From contig JBBSHJ010000008.1 in the NCBI GenBank assembly GCA_038253135.1, positions 1 to 54,285 on the forward strand: a stretch of DNA of 54,285 nucleotides, given 5' to 3'. Under the pieces are notes generated by a model. It was not told the origin of the DNA, made no database searches, and was given only the letters and a program-made list of their open reading frames with translations. This stretch comes from JBBSHJ01 sp038253135 (lineage in GTDB: Bacteria > Actinomycetota > Actinomycetes > Mycobacteriales > QHCD01). Position numbers and translations under genes: made by a program. Below are positions 23,473 to 32,756 of the stretch, one piece after another. Numbering within the stretch: position 1 is the first letter of the stretch; each line of letters begins with the position of its first letter.

Positions 23473-26328
23473 TCAGGACGCCGTCGCAGCGGCGACGACG
23501 CCGCGGTTGATCGCCGCGACGGCGGCGCGGGCGGTGCTCGCCAGCCGTTTCGGAGCGACGGCGGCGATCTGGTCGAGGAGATCGGTGACCTGCTTGCACC
23601 AGCGGACGAAATCGCCCGCTGGCATCCCCTCCTCGCCCATCGACCCGCCCGCGGCCGACGAGTCCGCGGCGGCCAGGGCCACGCCCAGCGACTCACCCCG
23701 GGCCCAGCGCAGGATCGGCCACGAGAAGCCGGCATCGAGCCGGCGGGTCGCCTCGATACCGGCGGCATGCTCGGCGTCGGTCAACGCGTCCCAGATCCGC
23801 CGGGTCTCGACGAGCACACCGTCGATGGCCGCCGGCACGTGCGCCGCGGGCGGGTCGGTCCGCCTCGGTTCGAAGACCGCGCAGGACACGACCGCGGCCA
23901 GCTCGGCCGGCGGCAGGTCCCGCCAGATGCCGGCGTGCACGCATTCGGCGACCAGCAGGTCGGCCTCCGCCCAGATGCGGCCGAGACGCCGGCCGCGGTC
24001 GGTCACCCGGGGGCCGGTGTCGGCGGGGTCGCCGTCCAACTCGGCGCCGAGATAGCCCAGCTGCTGCAGCACCCGAATGACCCGGGCGAAGGTGCGGGCG
24101 ACCGTATGCCGGCGGGCCTCGACCCGCTGCCGCAAGCCGTCGTTCTCCCGGGCCAGCTTGCGGTGCCGCTGAGCCCACCGGGCGTGCTCCTCGCGGTCCG
24201 GACAGTGGTGGCACGGGTGATCCCGAAGGGCGCGCCGCAGCCGGGCCAGGTCGGCATCCTCGAGCGCCGCCGACCGCCGATCGGCCGCCCGGCGGGAGTC
24301 GCCGAGCGCGAGGTTGCGCAGGCTGGAGGCGAGGTCGCGGCGGCTGCGCGGCGAGTGCAGGTCGAAAGTCGTCGGGATCCGCATCGCGCCGAGGTGCTCG
24401 ACCGGCCCGTTGACGTCGACCGGTGTGAGGGTGTGCAGCCGCCGGTCGACGGTGAGGACCGTCGGCAGGCCGCCGAGCGCCGCCGATCCGCGGTGCCCGC
24501 CGCTGCCCCGGCCCATCTCCACGACAACGCCCATGCCGGAGCGTCGGCCCTCCGGGACGAGGATCACATCGCCGCGGCGCAACCGCTCCAGCGAGGCGGC
24601 CGCCTCCGCCCGGCGGGCGGCCCGGTCGGCGCGCGAGAGCCGTGCCTCGAGATCGCTGACCTCGCGGCGCAACGCGGCGTACCCGGTGACGTCGCCCCGA
24701 TCGCATGCCATCGAGGCGGCGTAGCCGCGCATCGCCTCGGTGTTGCGCTCGATCTGCGTGACCAGTCCGACGACCGCGCGGTCGGCCTGGAACTGCGCGA
24801 AGGACGACTCGAGCAGCCGCAGCGACTCGGCCCGGCCGAGCTGCCCGACCAGGTTGACGGCCATGTTGTACGACGGCCGGAAGGACGAGCGCAGCGGGAA
24901 GGTCCGGGTCGAGGCGAGCCCGGCGACCTTGGTCGGGTCGATGCCGGGCGACCAGGCGACGACGGCATGACCCTCCAGGTCGATCCCGCGCCGGCCCGCG
25001 CGGCCGGTGAGCTGGGTGTAGTCCCCCGGCGTGAGATCCACGTGACCCTCGCCGTTGTACTTGATCAGCCGTTCCAGCACCACCGACCGTGCCGGCATGT
25101 TGATGCCGAGGGCGAGCGTCTCGGTGGCGAAGACGGCACGGACCAGACCGGCCGCGAACGCCTCCTCGACGGTCTCCTTGAATGCCGGGATCAATCCGGC
25201 GTGGTGCGCGGCGACGCCGGCGCCGAGCGCATCGAGCCACTCGAAGTAGCCGAGCACGCCGAGGTCCGCGTCGGGGATTGACTCGGTGTGCCTCGTGGCG
25301 ATCGCCCGGATCGCGTCGCGCTCCGCTTTGCCGGTCAGCCGCAGCCCGGCCCGCACGCACTGGGTCACCGCGGCGTCGCAGCCGGCCCGGCTGAAGACGA
25401 AGACGATCGCCGGCAGCAGGCCACCGCGATCGAGTTGCGCGATGGCGCTCGGGCGGTCCAGCGGCCGGAACCGGTGGGCGGGGCCGGATCGCTGCGGGTA
25501 CGACGACCGGCCGCGCTGGCGGCGTCCGCGCCGATCGCGGTCGCGGCTCCCGGTCACCGCGGGGCCGACCAGCCGGCGCTCCTGCTCGTGGATGGCCCGC
25601 ACCAGCTCGGGGTCGACCTCCAGCGTGGCGGCCGCGCGGTCGGTCGCGAAGAGGTCATAGACCCGGGGACCGATGAACATGTGCTGCCACAACGGGACCG
25701 GCCGGTCCTCGCTCACGACGACGCGGGTGTGCCCGCGGACGGTGACCAGCCAGGCGGCGAACTCCTCGGCGTTGCTCACGGTCGCCGAGAGCGAGACCAG
25801 CCGGACGTTCGGCGAGAGGTGGATGATCACCTCCTCCCACACGGCGCCGCGGAAGCGGTCGGCGAGGTAATGCACCTCGTCCATCACCACGTAGCCGAGG
25901 CCGATCAGCGCCGGCGATCCGACATACAGCATGTTGCGCAGCACCTCGGTCGTCATCACGACGATCGGTGCATCCGGATTGACGGCGTTGTCGCCGGTGA
26001 GCAGGCCGACGTTCGCGCGGCCGTGCCGCGCGGCGAGGTCGCCGTACTTCTGGTTGGACAGGGCCTTGATCGGAGCGGTGTAGAAGCATTTCCGGCCCTG
26101 CTGCAGGGCCAGGTGCACGGCGAATTCCCCGACCACGGTCTTGCCGGCGCCGGTCGGGGCGCAGACGAGGACACCGTCGCCGTTTTCGAGCGCCTCGCAC
26201 GCCTCGATCTGGAACGGGTCGAGCTCGAAGTCGTAGCCGGCGCGAAAGCTGATCAGCTCCGGATCGGACGACCGCTCGGGCGTGCTGTCACGGCCCGAGA
26301 CGATCGGGCTCTCGGAGTGGGGGGACAC
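23473..26328 (-). CDS. helY: SKI2/MTR4-type DEAD/DEAH RNA helicase HelY
   Basis: A 951-residue superfamily 2 helicase. Motifs in order: Q-motif region (YDFELDPFQIEACEAL), Walker A (CAPTGAGKT), PIKALSNQKY, TTEVLRNMLY, DEVH, SATVSN, then in RecA2 AAHHAGLIPAFKETVEEAFAAG, VFATETLALGINMPA and QLTGRAGRRG. The C-terminal half carries the winged helix and DSHCT-like helical region. It is a likely RNA-processing helicase. The start is the GTG at 26328 with TACGGT 6 nt upstream (leaderless); the frame runs 49 codons further without conservation. M. tuberculosis HelY also lies next to tatC and pafBC. Confidence 0.92.
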   Translation of the reverse strand: MSPHSESPIVSGRDSTPERSSDPELISFRAGYDFELDPFQIEACEALENGDGVLVCAPTGAGKTVVGEFAVHLALQQGRKCFYTAPIKALSNQKYGDLAARHGRANVGLLTGDNAVNPDAPIVVMTTEVLRNMLYVGSPALIGLGYVVMDEVHYLADRFRGAVWEEVIIHLSPNVRLVSLSATVSNAEEFAAWLVTVRGHTRVVVSEDRPVPLWQHMFIGPRVYDLFATDRAAATLEVDPELVRAIHEQERRLVGPAVTGSRDRDRRGRRQRGRSSYPQRSGPAHRFRPLDRPSAIAQLDRGGLLPAIVFVFSRAGCDAAVTQCVRAGLRLTGKAERDAIRAIATRHTESIPDADLGVLGYFEWLDALGAGVAAHHAGLIPAFKETVEEAFAAGLVRAVFATETLALGINMPARSVVLERLIKYNGEGHVDLTPGDYTQLTGRAGRRGIDLEGHAVVAWSPGIDPTKVAGLASTRTFPLRSSFRPSYNMAVNLVGQLGRAESLRLLESSFAQFQADRAVVGLVTQIERNTEAMRGYAASMACDRGDVTGYAALRREVSDLEARLSRADRAARRAEAAASLERLRRGDVILVPEGRRSGMGVVVEMGRGSGGHRGSAALGGLPTVLTVDRRLHTLTPVDVNGPVEHLGAMRIPTTFDLHSPRSRRDLASSLRNLALGDSRRAADRRSAALEDADLARLRRALRDHPCHHCPDREEHARWAQRHRKLARENDGLRQRVEARRHTVARTFARVIRVLQQLGYLGAELDGDPADTGPRVTDRGRRLGRIWAEADLLVAECVHAGIWRDLPPAELAAVVSCAVFEPRRTDPPAAHVPAAIDGVLVETRRIWDALTDAEHAAGIEATRRLDAGFSWPILRWARGESLGVALAAADSSAAGGSMGEEGMPAGDFVRWCKQVTDLLDQIAAVAPKRLASTARAAVAAINRGVVAAATAS

Positions 26329-26334
26329 GGACCT

Positions 26335-26340
26335 ACCGTA
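26335..26340 (-). promoter_or_regulatory. -10 box of a leaderless promoter for helY
   Basis: TACGGT on the minus strand, 6 nt before the GTG at 26328. It supports that start over the longer frame. Confidence 0.45.
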
Positions 26341-26369
26341 CGGCGCGGGCCCTGACAAGGCGGCCCCAG

Positions 26370-27302
26370 CTACGGCACGAAGACCGTCAGCGCGCCGCGC
26401 TCGCAGCGGGTCTCGACGGGCAGGGCACCGATGCGCTCCCCGTCGGCGTACGCCGTGGCCGGGGACGCCCCGCACGGCTCGATGCCGACCGACGTGACCC
26501 GATGCACCCGCACGGCCGGGTGGGCGAGGTGGGCGCCGGTCCTGACCTGCGGGAGCATCCGCAACAGCTCGCCGCGACGGACCGGTGTCACCACAGTCAC
26601 GTCGAAGTAGCCGTCATCGGGCCGCGCGGACGGGCACATCAGCAGCCCGCCGCCGTACCGCGCCGTGTTGCACACGGCCACGAGGATGACGTCGGTCTCG
26701 AGCACCCGATCGCCCAGCCGGAGCCGGACCTGGTGCGGGCGCAGGCGCGCCAGCTCGATCAGGACGGCGACGTCGTACCGTCGCGGCCCGGTCGGCCACC
26801 GGAGCGCGTTGGCCCGCTCGTTGACCGCCGAGTCGAAGCCGGCGCACAGGATCGACCCCCACCAGCGCCGGCCGGCGTCCGGCGCCACGACCAGGCCGAG
26901 GTCGACCTCCCGGGTCCGACCGGCCACGACGACATCGGTCGCCGCACGCGGATCGAGCGGAAGACCGAGCCCCGCGGCAAGGTCGTTGCCGCCGCCGGCG
27001 GGCACGAGGCCGAGCGGTATGCCGCTGCCGGCCACGGCGTCGAGCAGCAGGTGGGCCAGCCCGTCACCGCCCAGCGCGACCACCCCGCCGACTGCGCCGG
27101 CGCCGGCGTCGACGGTGCTGCGGACCCGGTCCGCGGTGGCGCCGGAGGCGGCCGCTTCGATCACCGAGACCGGCCGCCCGGCCGCCCGCAACCGGTGAAG
27201 CACGGCCGGCAGCAGCCGCATGGCCCGGCCGCGCCCGGCTGCGGGATTCACGACGAGTAGCAGCCGGTCGCCCACAGCCGGTCGGGTACGACCCGATGTC
27301 AC
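26370..27302 (-). CDS. Diacylglycerol kinase-family lipid kinase
   Basis: A 310-residue member of the DAGK catalytic (YegS/DgkB/LCB5) family. It has LLLVVNPAAGRGRA, the nucleotide loop VVALGGDGLAHLLLDAV (GGDG), and LGLVPAGGGNDLAAGLGLP. The C-terminal beta domain has FDSAVNERAN, ARYGGGLLMCPSARPDDGYFDVTVV and ATAYADGERIG. It phosphorylates diacylglycerol or a related lipid at the membrane, recycling it for phospholipid synthesis. The GTG start is 19 bp after the tatC stop, suggesting an operon with tatC. Confidence 0.88.
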   Translation of the reverse strand: MTSGRTRPAVGDRLLLVVNPAAGRGRAMRLLPAVLHRLRAAGRPVSVIEAAASGATADRVRSTVDAGAGAVGGVVALGGDGLAHLLLDAVAGSGIPLGLVPAGGGNDLAAGLGLPLDPRAATDVVVAGRTREVDLGLVVAPDAGRRWWGSILCAGFDSAVNERANALRWPTGPRRYDVAVLIELARLRPHQVRLRLGDRVLETDVILVAVCNTARYGGGLLMCPSARPDDGYFDVTVVTPVRRGELLRMLPQVRTGAHLAHPAVRVHRVTSVGIEPCGASPATAYADGERIGALPVETRCERGALTVFVP

Positions 27303-27321
27303 GGGCGAGCGCCCTTAGGGC

Positions 27322-28245
27322 TCAGTGCCGGGGCGAGTCGACGTCGTCGGCGTCGGTCGAGGACGGCGTGGTGTCCAGCGGCGAGGCCTCGTCGTCGGGG
27401 ATGTCACCGAAGCCCGCGGCGGCCGCCCGCCGGGCCTTGCGCTTGTCGTGGAAATAGGCCACCAGCACGGCGATCTCGAAGAGCAGCACCATCGGCACCG
27501 CGAGGGCGCACATCGTGAACGGATCCTGGCTCGGCGTCGCGATCGCCGCAAAGACGAACACCAGGAAGATGATGATGCGCTGCCAGCGCATCAACCGCTC
27601 GAAGGACAGCACGCCGACGAGGTTGAGCATCGCGATGAGCAGCGGGAACTCGAACGAGGCTCCGAAGATCAGCAGCATCGCGGTCGCGAAGGAGATGTAC
27701 GGCCCGACGGCGAGCAGTGCGGCGGTGCCGTTGCCGGCGTGCCCGATCAGGATCCCGAGGCCCTTGCTGAGGGTGAAGTAGGCGAGGACCGCGCCGCCCA
27801 TGAAGAGCACCGTGGAGCAGACGATGAAGATGACCGAGAGCTTGCGCTCGTTCTTCTTCAGGCCGGGCGTGATGAAGGCCCACAGCTGGTGGAGCCACAG
27901 CGGCGAGGTGATGATCGCACCCGCGATCGCGCCGACCTTGATGCGGATCCAGAAACCCTCCAGCGGGGCGGTGAAGATCAGCTTGCAGCTGCCCTTGGCG
28001 CCGCCGATGTTCAGCCGGTGATCGACCGGCAGGTTGCAGTACGGCTCCTTCAGGATGTCGAGGATGTGGTCGTAGAAGTAGATCCCGAGGATGCTGCCGA
28101 GGGCGATGATGATGACAGACTTGATGACCCGGTTGCGCAGCTCGATGAGGTGCTCGATGAGCGTCATCGTGCCGTCCGGTGTCCTCGGTGGACGGCGCCG
28201 CTTGGTCCTGCGCTTCGCCGGCTCGATGTCGGTTTCCTCGCTCAC
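27322..28245 (-). CDS. tatC: Sec-independent protein translocase TatC
   Basis: The receptor for twin-arginine signal peptides. The 307-residue product has the N-terminal TLIEHLIELRNRVIKS motif, six membrane segments, the conserved Phe/Glu-rich periplasmic loops, PLEGFWIRIKVG, ASFEFPLLIAML and FAAIATPSQDPFTM. The tail after the last helix is acidic. The GTG start overlaps the stop of a 34-codon upstream frame. A likely client nearby is the peptide-type binding protein with a GRRTVLQ signal. The usual actinobacterial partner tatA is not beside it. Confidence 0.93.
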   Translation of the reverse strand: MSEETDIEPAKRRTKRRRPPRTPDGTMTLIEHLIELRNRVIKSVIIIALGSILGIYFYDHILDILKEPYCNLPVDHRLNIGGAKGSCKLIFTAPLEGFWIRIKVGAIAGAIITSPLWLHQLWAFITPGLKKNERKLSVIFIVCSTVLFMGGAVLAYFTLSKGLGILIGHAGNGTAALLAVGPYISFATAMLLIFGASFEFPLLIAMLNLVGVLSFERLMRWQRIIIFLVFVFAAIATPSQDPFTMCALAVPMVLLFEIAVLVAYFHDKRKARRAAAAGFGDIPDDEASPLDTTPSSTDADDVDSPRH

Positions 28246-28346
28246 CCGAGTGCTCCCCTCACGTCCGCGGGGTACGCCGTGACGGCGCGCGGGCGGCGGT
28301 GCGGAGACCGTCGCCGCCGATGCGAGCGCGTCGCCGGTGCGGTCAC
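28242..28346 (-). CDS. Small Arg-rich open frame coupled to tatC (uncertain)
   Basis: A 34-codon frame begins with GTG at 28346, with an excellent GAGGAGG ribosome site 8 nt before it. It ends in a TGA that overlaps the tatC GTG. The peptide (MTAPATRSHRRRRSPHRRPR and 14 more residues) is basic and resembles no family I know. The good ribosome site and the coupled stop suggest it is translated, as a leader that hands ribosomes to tatC, or as a decayed remnant in the place where tatA normally stands. Confidence 0.4.
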   Translation of the reverse strand: MTAPATRSHRRRRSPHRRPRAVTAYPADVRGALG

Positions 28347-28379
28347 GCGATGCACCTCCTCGAGGATGTACGCGTCATG

Positions 28380-28589
28380 CTACGCGGTCGGTCCCGTGGG
28401 CCGTGCCGGTCGGACTGCGGTCCCGAGCAGCCTCGCCTGCAGGGCTGCGAGCTCCGGCAAGAGCTCACCCCTCGCTCCGTCCACCGCGCGCCGAAGCCGG
28501 CGCAGGTGACCGAGCAGCTCGACCGCCAGGAGCGCCAGGGCGATGACTCCGACGCCGAAGCCGGCCAGCAGGATGACGAGCACGGTCAC
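28380..28589 (-). CDS. Small single-span membrane protein
   Basis: A 69-residue protein: an N-terminal membrane helix (VLVILLAGFGVGVIALALLAVELL) followed by an amphipathic helix (LRRLRRAVDGARGELLPELAALQARLL) and a Pro/Thr tail. The layout recalls TatA/TatB, and it sits between pafC and tatC where tatA is expected. It lacks the TatA FGxKKLP hinge, so I do not call it TatA. The GTG start is 39 bp after pafC, likely the same operon. Function unknown. Confidence 0.6.
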   Translation of the reverse strand: MTVLVILLAGFGVGVIALALLAVELLGHLRRLRRAVDGARGELLPELAALQARLLGTAVRPARPTGPTA

Positions 28590-28628
28590 CGGGGCAGCGT
28601 ACCCGCGCGCGGTGACCCGGCCGGCCCG

Positions 28629-29594
28629 CTACCTGCTCGGCTCGTCGTACGCCGCCAGTGCCGCACGTGCTTCGGCGCGGACCTGTACGGCGAGCTCGGC
28701 CGGCGACTCGACGACCGCTCCGCCGCCGCTGCCGAGCACCAGGTGCCGGACCCAGGTGGCGTCGGCCACCCGGAGCGTGGCCCGCAGGTCGCCGTCGGGG
28801 AGCTCCTGCACCGATTCAGCCGGGTAGTAGTCGACGACCCAGCGGGACCGGCCGGACAGGCGCAGCGTGACCGACGCGTGCTCGGCCGACGGCTGAAAGA
28901 CTCCCCCGTCGAGATCGCGCGGCTTGATCCCCTCCGGCGGCCTCGATGCCTCGGTAAGGACCGTCGCCTCGTCGATCCGGTCGATCCGGAAGAGGCGGAC
29001 CTCCGTGGCCAGCCGGCACCACGCCTCGAGATAGCTCTGACCACCGACCAGCAGGACCCGCATCGGATCGACGTCGCGCTCGGTCGACGCGTCGCGGGTC
29101 GCCGAGTAGTAGTGCAGGTGCAGCGCGCGACCCCGATCGAGCGCCTGCTGCACGAGGGCCAGCTTCTCGGCCGAGGTGTCGACGGCGACGGCCACCGAAT
29201 CGGCCGCCTTCGCGGCGTCGCCGGCCGCAGCCTCGACCTTGGCCAGCGCCCGCTCGATGGCGTCCTTCTCCGCGAGTCCTGGTACGTCGGCCAGCGCGCG
29301 CAACGCGACGGTCAGGGCGAACGCCTCGTCGGCGGTCAACCGCAGCGGCCGGGACATGCCGGCGTCGAACGTGACCGTGACGGTGTCGCCCTCGAAGGAC
29401 AGGTCGATGAGGTCGCCGGGGCCGTGACCGGGCAGGCCGCAGACCCAGAGCAGCTCCAGGTCGGCCCTGAGCTGGTCCTCGCTCACGCCGAAGTCGACGG
29501 CCGCCTCGCTGACGGCGATGCCCGGCCGGGCCAGCAGGTAAGGGATCAGCGAGAGCAGCCGGGGCAGCCGATCGGTCGTGCTGCCGTTACTCAT
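28629..29594 (-). CDS. pafC: WYL-domain regulator PafC
   Basis: A 321-residue protein. The N-terminal winged helix (RLPRLLSLIPYLLARPGIAVSEAAVDFGVSE) is DeoR-like. It is followed by a WYL domain (about residues 150-245; HYYSATRDASTERDVDPMRV, YLEAWCRLATEVRLFRIDRI) and the C-terminal WCX extension. With PafB it forms the activator of the mycobacterial LexA/RecA-independent DNA-damage response. The names come from its place beside pafA, although neither is needed for pupylation. It starts 72 bp after pafB; that spacer holds a copy of an interspersed repeat. Confidence 0.9.
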   Translation of the reverse strand: MSNGSTTDRLPRLLSLIPYLLARPGIAVSEAAVDFGVSEDQLRADLELLWVCGLPGHGPGDLIDLSFEGDTVTVTFDAGMSRPLRLTADEAFALTVALRALADVPGLAEKDAIERALAKVEAAAGDAAKAADSVAVAVDTSAEKLALVQQALDRGRALHLHYYSATRDASTERDVDPMRVLLVGGQSYLEAWCRLATEVRLFRIDRIDEATVLTEASRPPEGIKPRDLDGGVFQPSAEHASVTLRLSGRSRWVVDYYPAESVQELPDGDLRATLRVADATWVRHLVLGSGGGAVVESPAELAVQVRAEARAALAAYDEPSR

Positions 29595-29624
29595 CTTCGC
29601 GTCCCCTCATCTGCGCGGCCACCG

Positions 29625-29654
29625 TGCTCGCTCGGGTGCACGCTCCCTCGTCGA
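29625..29654. repeat. Interspersed repeat copy in the pafB-pafC spacer
   Basis: On the minus strand this reads GACGAGGGAGCGTGCACC followed by CGAGCGAGCA. It matches the repeats upstream of pafA and in the prcB-prcA spacer with a few differences. Confidence 0.6.
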
Positions 29655-29666
29655 TCCGAGCGGGTG

Positions 29667-30662
29667 CTACTCATGAGCGGCCGTCACCCCGCCGGTGTCC
29701 AGCACCGCCAGCGAGCGCAACCGGTGCACGACTGCATCGCGCACCTCCGGTGGCTCGAGGACCACGACGGCCGACCCGTAGCCGGCGACCCGGTCGGCGA
29801 GCGCGTCCGGATCGCCGTAGTCGACCTCCAACAGCTCGGCCGAGCCGTCGCGCCCGATGACGCGGGCCCGCCGGCGCAATCCGGCCGCCGCACCGGCGGC
29901 CACCCGAAGCCGCGCGGTGTGGCCCTGTGGTGCCTCGCTCGCGACGAACGCCTTCAGGTCGAGCCCGGTCGGCCGGTCGACGGCGCCGGCCTTGCCGATC
30001 GTGCTGACCGCGCTCTGGATCCGGGACAGGCGAAAGCAGCGCGGTGCGCCGCGGTCGCGGTCGTGGCCCACGACGTACCACCGCCCGTGCCACGAGACCA
30101 CGCCCCACGGCTCGACCTCACGGCGGCGGGCCGCGTCACGGCGGTTGGTGCGGTAATCGAACGCGATCGCCTGCGCGGCGACGACAGCCGCCCGCACGGC
30201 CGGGAACGCCGCCTCGGTCGTCTCCACCCGTGGCTCGAGCGCGACCCGGGCGCTGGGATCGACGTCGATGCCGGCGGCCCGCAGCTTGCGCACGGCGCCG
30301 TGGGCGGCATCGGCGAGTCCGGCGGACTGCCACAGCCTGGTGGCGAGCCCGACGGCGGCGGACTCGTCCGGCTGCAGCTGGATGTCCGGCAGCTCGTAGG
30401 CGGCGCGGGCGATCCGGTAGCCATCCTCGGTGTCGAAGATGCTGTTCCGCCCGGTCGAGAGGGGTACGCCGAGCCGCCGCAGCTCGGCCTTGTCGCGCTC
30501 GAACATCCGCTTGAACGCCTCGAGGGCGGCTGGGCTGTCATCGACATCGCCGCTCGCGGTGTAGCCCGGCACCACCTCCCGGATCCGGGCAGCGGAGATG
30601 TACTGCCGGGTCGAGAGCAGGCACAGCACGAGGTTGACGAGACGCTCGGTCCGAGTGGACAT
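29667..30662 (-). CDS. pafB: WYL-domain regulator PafB
   Basis: A 331-residue paralogue of PafC. The start MSTRTERLVNLVLCLLSTRQYISAARI leads into the winged helix. The WYL domain (AFDYRTNRRDAARRREVEPWGVVSWHGRWYVVGHDRDR, then CFRLSRIQ) carries the sensing residues, and a WCX domain follows. It works with PafC as a DNA-damage-response activator. The ATG at 30662 has TAGAGT 7 nt before it, so it heads its own leaderless transcript with pafC. A 12-codon extension upstream is not conserved. Confidence 0.9.
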   Translation of the reverse strand: MSTRTERLVNLVLCLLSTRQYISAARIREVVPGYTASGDVDDSPAALEAFKRMFERDKAELRRLGVPLSTGRNSIFDTEDGYRIARAAYELPDIQLQPDESAAVGLATRLWQSAGLADAAHGAVRKLRAAGIDVDPSARVALEPRVETTEAAFPAVRAAVVAAQAIAFDYRTNRRDAARRREVEPWGVVSWHGRWYVVGHDRDRGAPRCFRLSRIQSAVSTIGKAGAVDRPTGLDLKAFVASEAPQGHTARLRVAAGAAAGLRRRARVIGRDGSAELLEVDYGDPDALADRVAGYGSAVVVLEPPEVRDAVVHRLRSLAVLDTGGVTAAHE

Positions 30663-30669
30663 GTGTTCG

Positions 30670-30675
30670 ACTCTA
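30670..30675 (-). promoter_or_regulatory. -10 box of a leaderless promoter for pafB
   Basis: TAGAGT on the minus strand, 7 nt before the ATG at 30662. It fits TANNNT exactly. Confidence 0.5.
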
Positions 30676-30752
30676 CGACGGATCGGGCCTCTGGCCATAC
30701 CTGCCGCGCCCGATCCGCCCCGCAGCCGTGCGGCCCAGCGGTTGTCCCCCGC

Positions 30753-32561
30753 TTACTTCTTGCCCGTGGGCGTGATGCTGCCGATGACGAACATGAACTG
30801 GCCCCACCAGTTGTTCGGAACCTGGTAGAGGTGCTCGGGTGTCGGCCAACCGGTCCAGAACGCGGTATTGAACATATGTGCGAACTTCTTTTGGATCTCC
30901 GGTACGACGGGGCTGGCGGCGTACCAGGCCTCGAGACCCTCGTCGTAGAGCGGCTTGGCGGACGCGCCGTCCGGACTGAGCTTGGCGAGCTTGGCGGAAA
31001 CCGCGTCCAGGCTCTTGTCCTTCAGCCGCGGCGTGTTGGCGCCGTTATCGGAGACTCCGATCGGCTTGTACTTGTCGCTGGTGAAGGCCGAGTAGATCTG
31101 CCAGGGGTCGTAGACCTCGGCACAGAGCCATTCCGACCTGATGTCGAATTGCCCCTTGTTGACCCGATCGCTGTAGATGGAGCTGGACAGTGCCTTGGCG
31201 GTGGATGATATGCCGACCGCCTGGAGCTGCTGGGACATCAGCTGGGCGATGAAGTACTCGGGCTCGGACTGCGCGACTGGTGTGATCACCTCCCAGCTCA
31301 GGGCCTTGCCCTTATACATCCGCTTGCCGTTGACCAGCGTGCAGCCCGCTTCGTCGAGCAGCCTCTTGGCCTTGTCCACGTCGTAGGTGAGCGGGTACTT
31401 CGCCGCGATCGTCGGCCGGTTCCATTTGTCGTTGTACGTGTAGGCCGGCCACGGGTAGACCGCCGGATCGACCTTGAGCGGCCAGATCTTGGTGCCGATC
31501 TTGGCGCGGTCCACCAAAGCGGAGATCGCCAACCGCACCTTCGGCAGGGCCAGCGCGCCGCGAGAGGGGTCGCAGTTGATCCAGAACGAACTCGGGCACG
31601 GGTCGAGCATCGGCGTGATCACCGCCGAGTCGTAGCCGCCGTCCACTGCGCTCTGGAGCTGTTGATAGATCACGCCCTGCGCGCTGACATCGACCTGTGC
31701 GGCCTTGAACTGCTCGAATTCGGCATCGGCTGGCGGCGATGAGCGCTAGACGACGTAGCCCGGTTTCGGGTCGAGCTCCGACGTGTTCCAGTATTTCGAG
31801 TTCTTCTTCCAGACAAACATCTTGTGATCTTGGATCACCCGATCGAGCACATATGGACCGGTGTAGACGGGAGGGTTGTTCCTGAATTTCGTCGGATCCT
31901 GCTTCTCCCAAACGTGCTGCGGTATCACGATGAAGCTGCCGACAATGCCGCAGATGAAGTTGTAGTGGTATCGCGGGTCGGCAGCCTTCAGGTCAATGGC
32001 CACGGTCCGCGGATCAGGGGCGGTCACCTTCTTGACGGCGGTAGCGGGGCCACTGCCGAGCAGGGACGGATTGCGCCGCAACAGGTCAAGCGTGAACTTC
32101 ACATCGGCCGACGTGAAGGCCTTGCCGTCGCTCCACTTCGCCCGGGGATTGAGGTGGATGGTAAAGCGGGTGTTGTCGTTGGCGTACTCGTACTTGGTCG
32201 CCAGCCAGGGCTTGATCTCGCCTGTGGCCATATTGAGATACCACAGGTACTCCCGGCCCACCTGGCCGAGCCCGCTGTTGTAGGTCTCCCCATTGGGGAT
32301 GTAGGGGTTCCACGAGTCGAATACCGTGAACTCAACCTGGTCGACCACGACCGTCTCATGCCGCGGCGTCGGCGCAACTCCCTGGCCATTGCCGACAGCC
32401 TGCTTCTGGTGTTTTTTGTTCCCGCTGCCCGAGAAGGACTTGCTCTTGCCGCCGGAGCAGGCGGCCAGCCCCACTGCTGCCGCTCCGGCGGCTGCCGCCT
32501 GCAGCACCGTACGCCGGCCGAGCATCGGGCCACGGTCTTGCGCCTCACCCTGGCTGCTCAT
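30753..32561 (-). pseudogene. Peptide-type ABC transporter substrate-binding protein interrupted by an in-frame TAG
   Basis: A family 5 (DppA/OppA-like) binding lipoprotein of about 602 codons. The N-terminus has a twin-arginine signal (GRRTVLQ) and a lipobox (GLAACSGG). The rest shows typical landmarks: SWNPYIPNGETYN, FTIHLNPRAKWSDGKAFTSADVKFTL, VYTGPYVLDRV, KNSKYWN, then SAVITPMLDPCPSSFWINCD, KVRLAISALVDRAKIG and NRPTIAAKYPLTYDVDKAKRLLDEAG. Codon 272 (31746-31748) is TAG, between PGYVV and RSSPPADAEFEQFK. The frame continues unbroken for 330 codons on the far side, so a single base change, probably from TGG (Trp), explains it. No permease or ATPase genes are adjacent. Confidence 0.85.
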
Positions 32562-32756
32562 GATCACGTTCCTCACATCCTCGGGTCGCTTGCCGGTGGG
32601 CCGGCCCGACCGGGCAGATTCTGGAATCGATTTCCGAGTGCTGGATGGGAGGTTAGACTGCGGCAAGCCGCCAAGGCAATGCCTGCCGCGGGGAGTCGGG
32701 CGTTCGCACCACCGCACCGCGACCCGGCACCGTCGACGCACCCTCCGAGGAGTGGC

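Noticed and set aside
28380..28589. A TatA call for the 69-residue membrane protein
   Set aside because: The one-helix layout and position fit, but the FGxKKLP hinge after the helix is missing.
31746..31748. Programmed readthrough with pyrrolysine at TAG
   Set aside because: No pyrrolysine machinery is visible and binding proteins are not known to use it; a TGG-to-TAG change is simpler.
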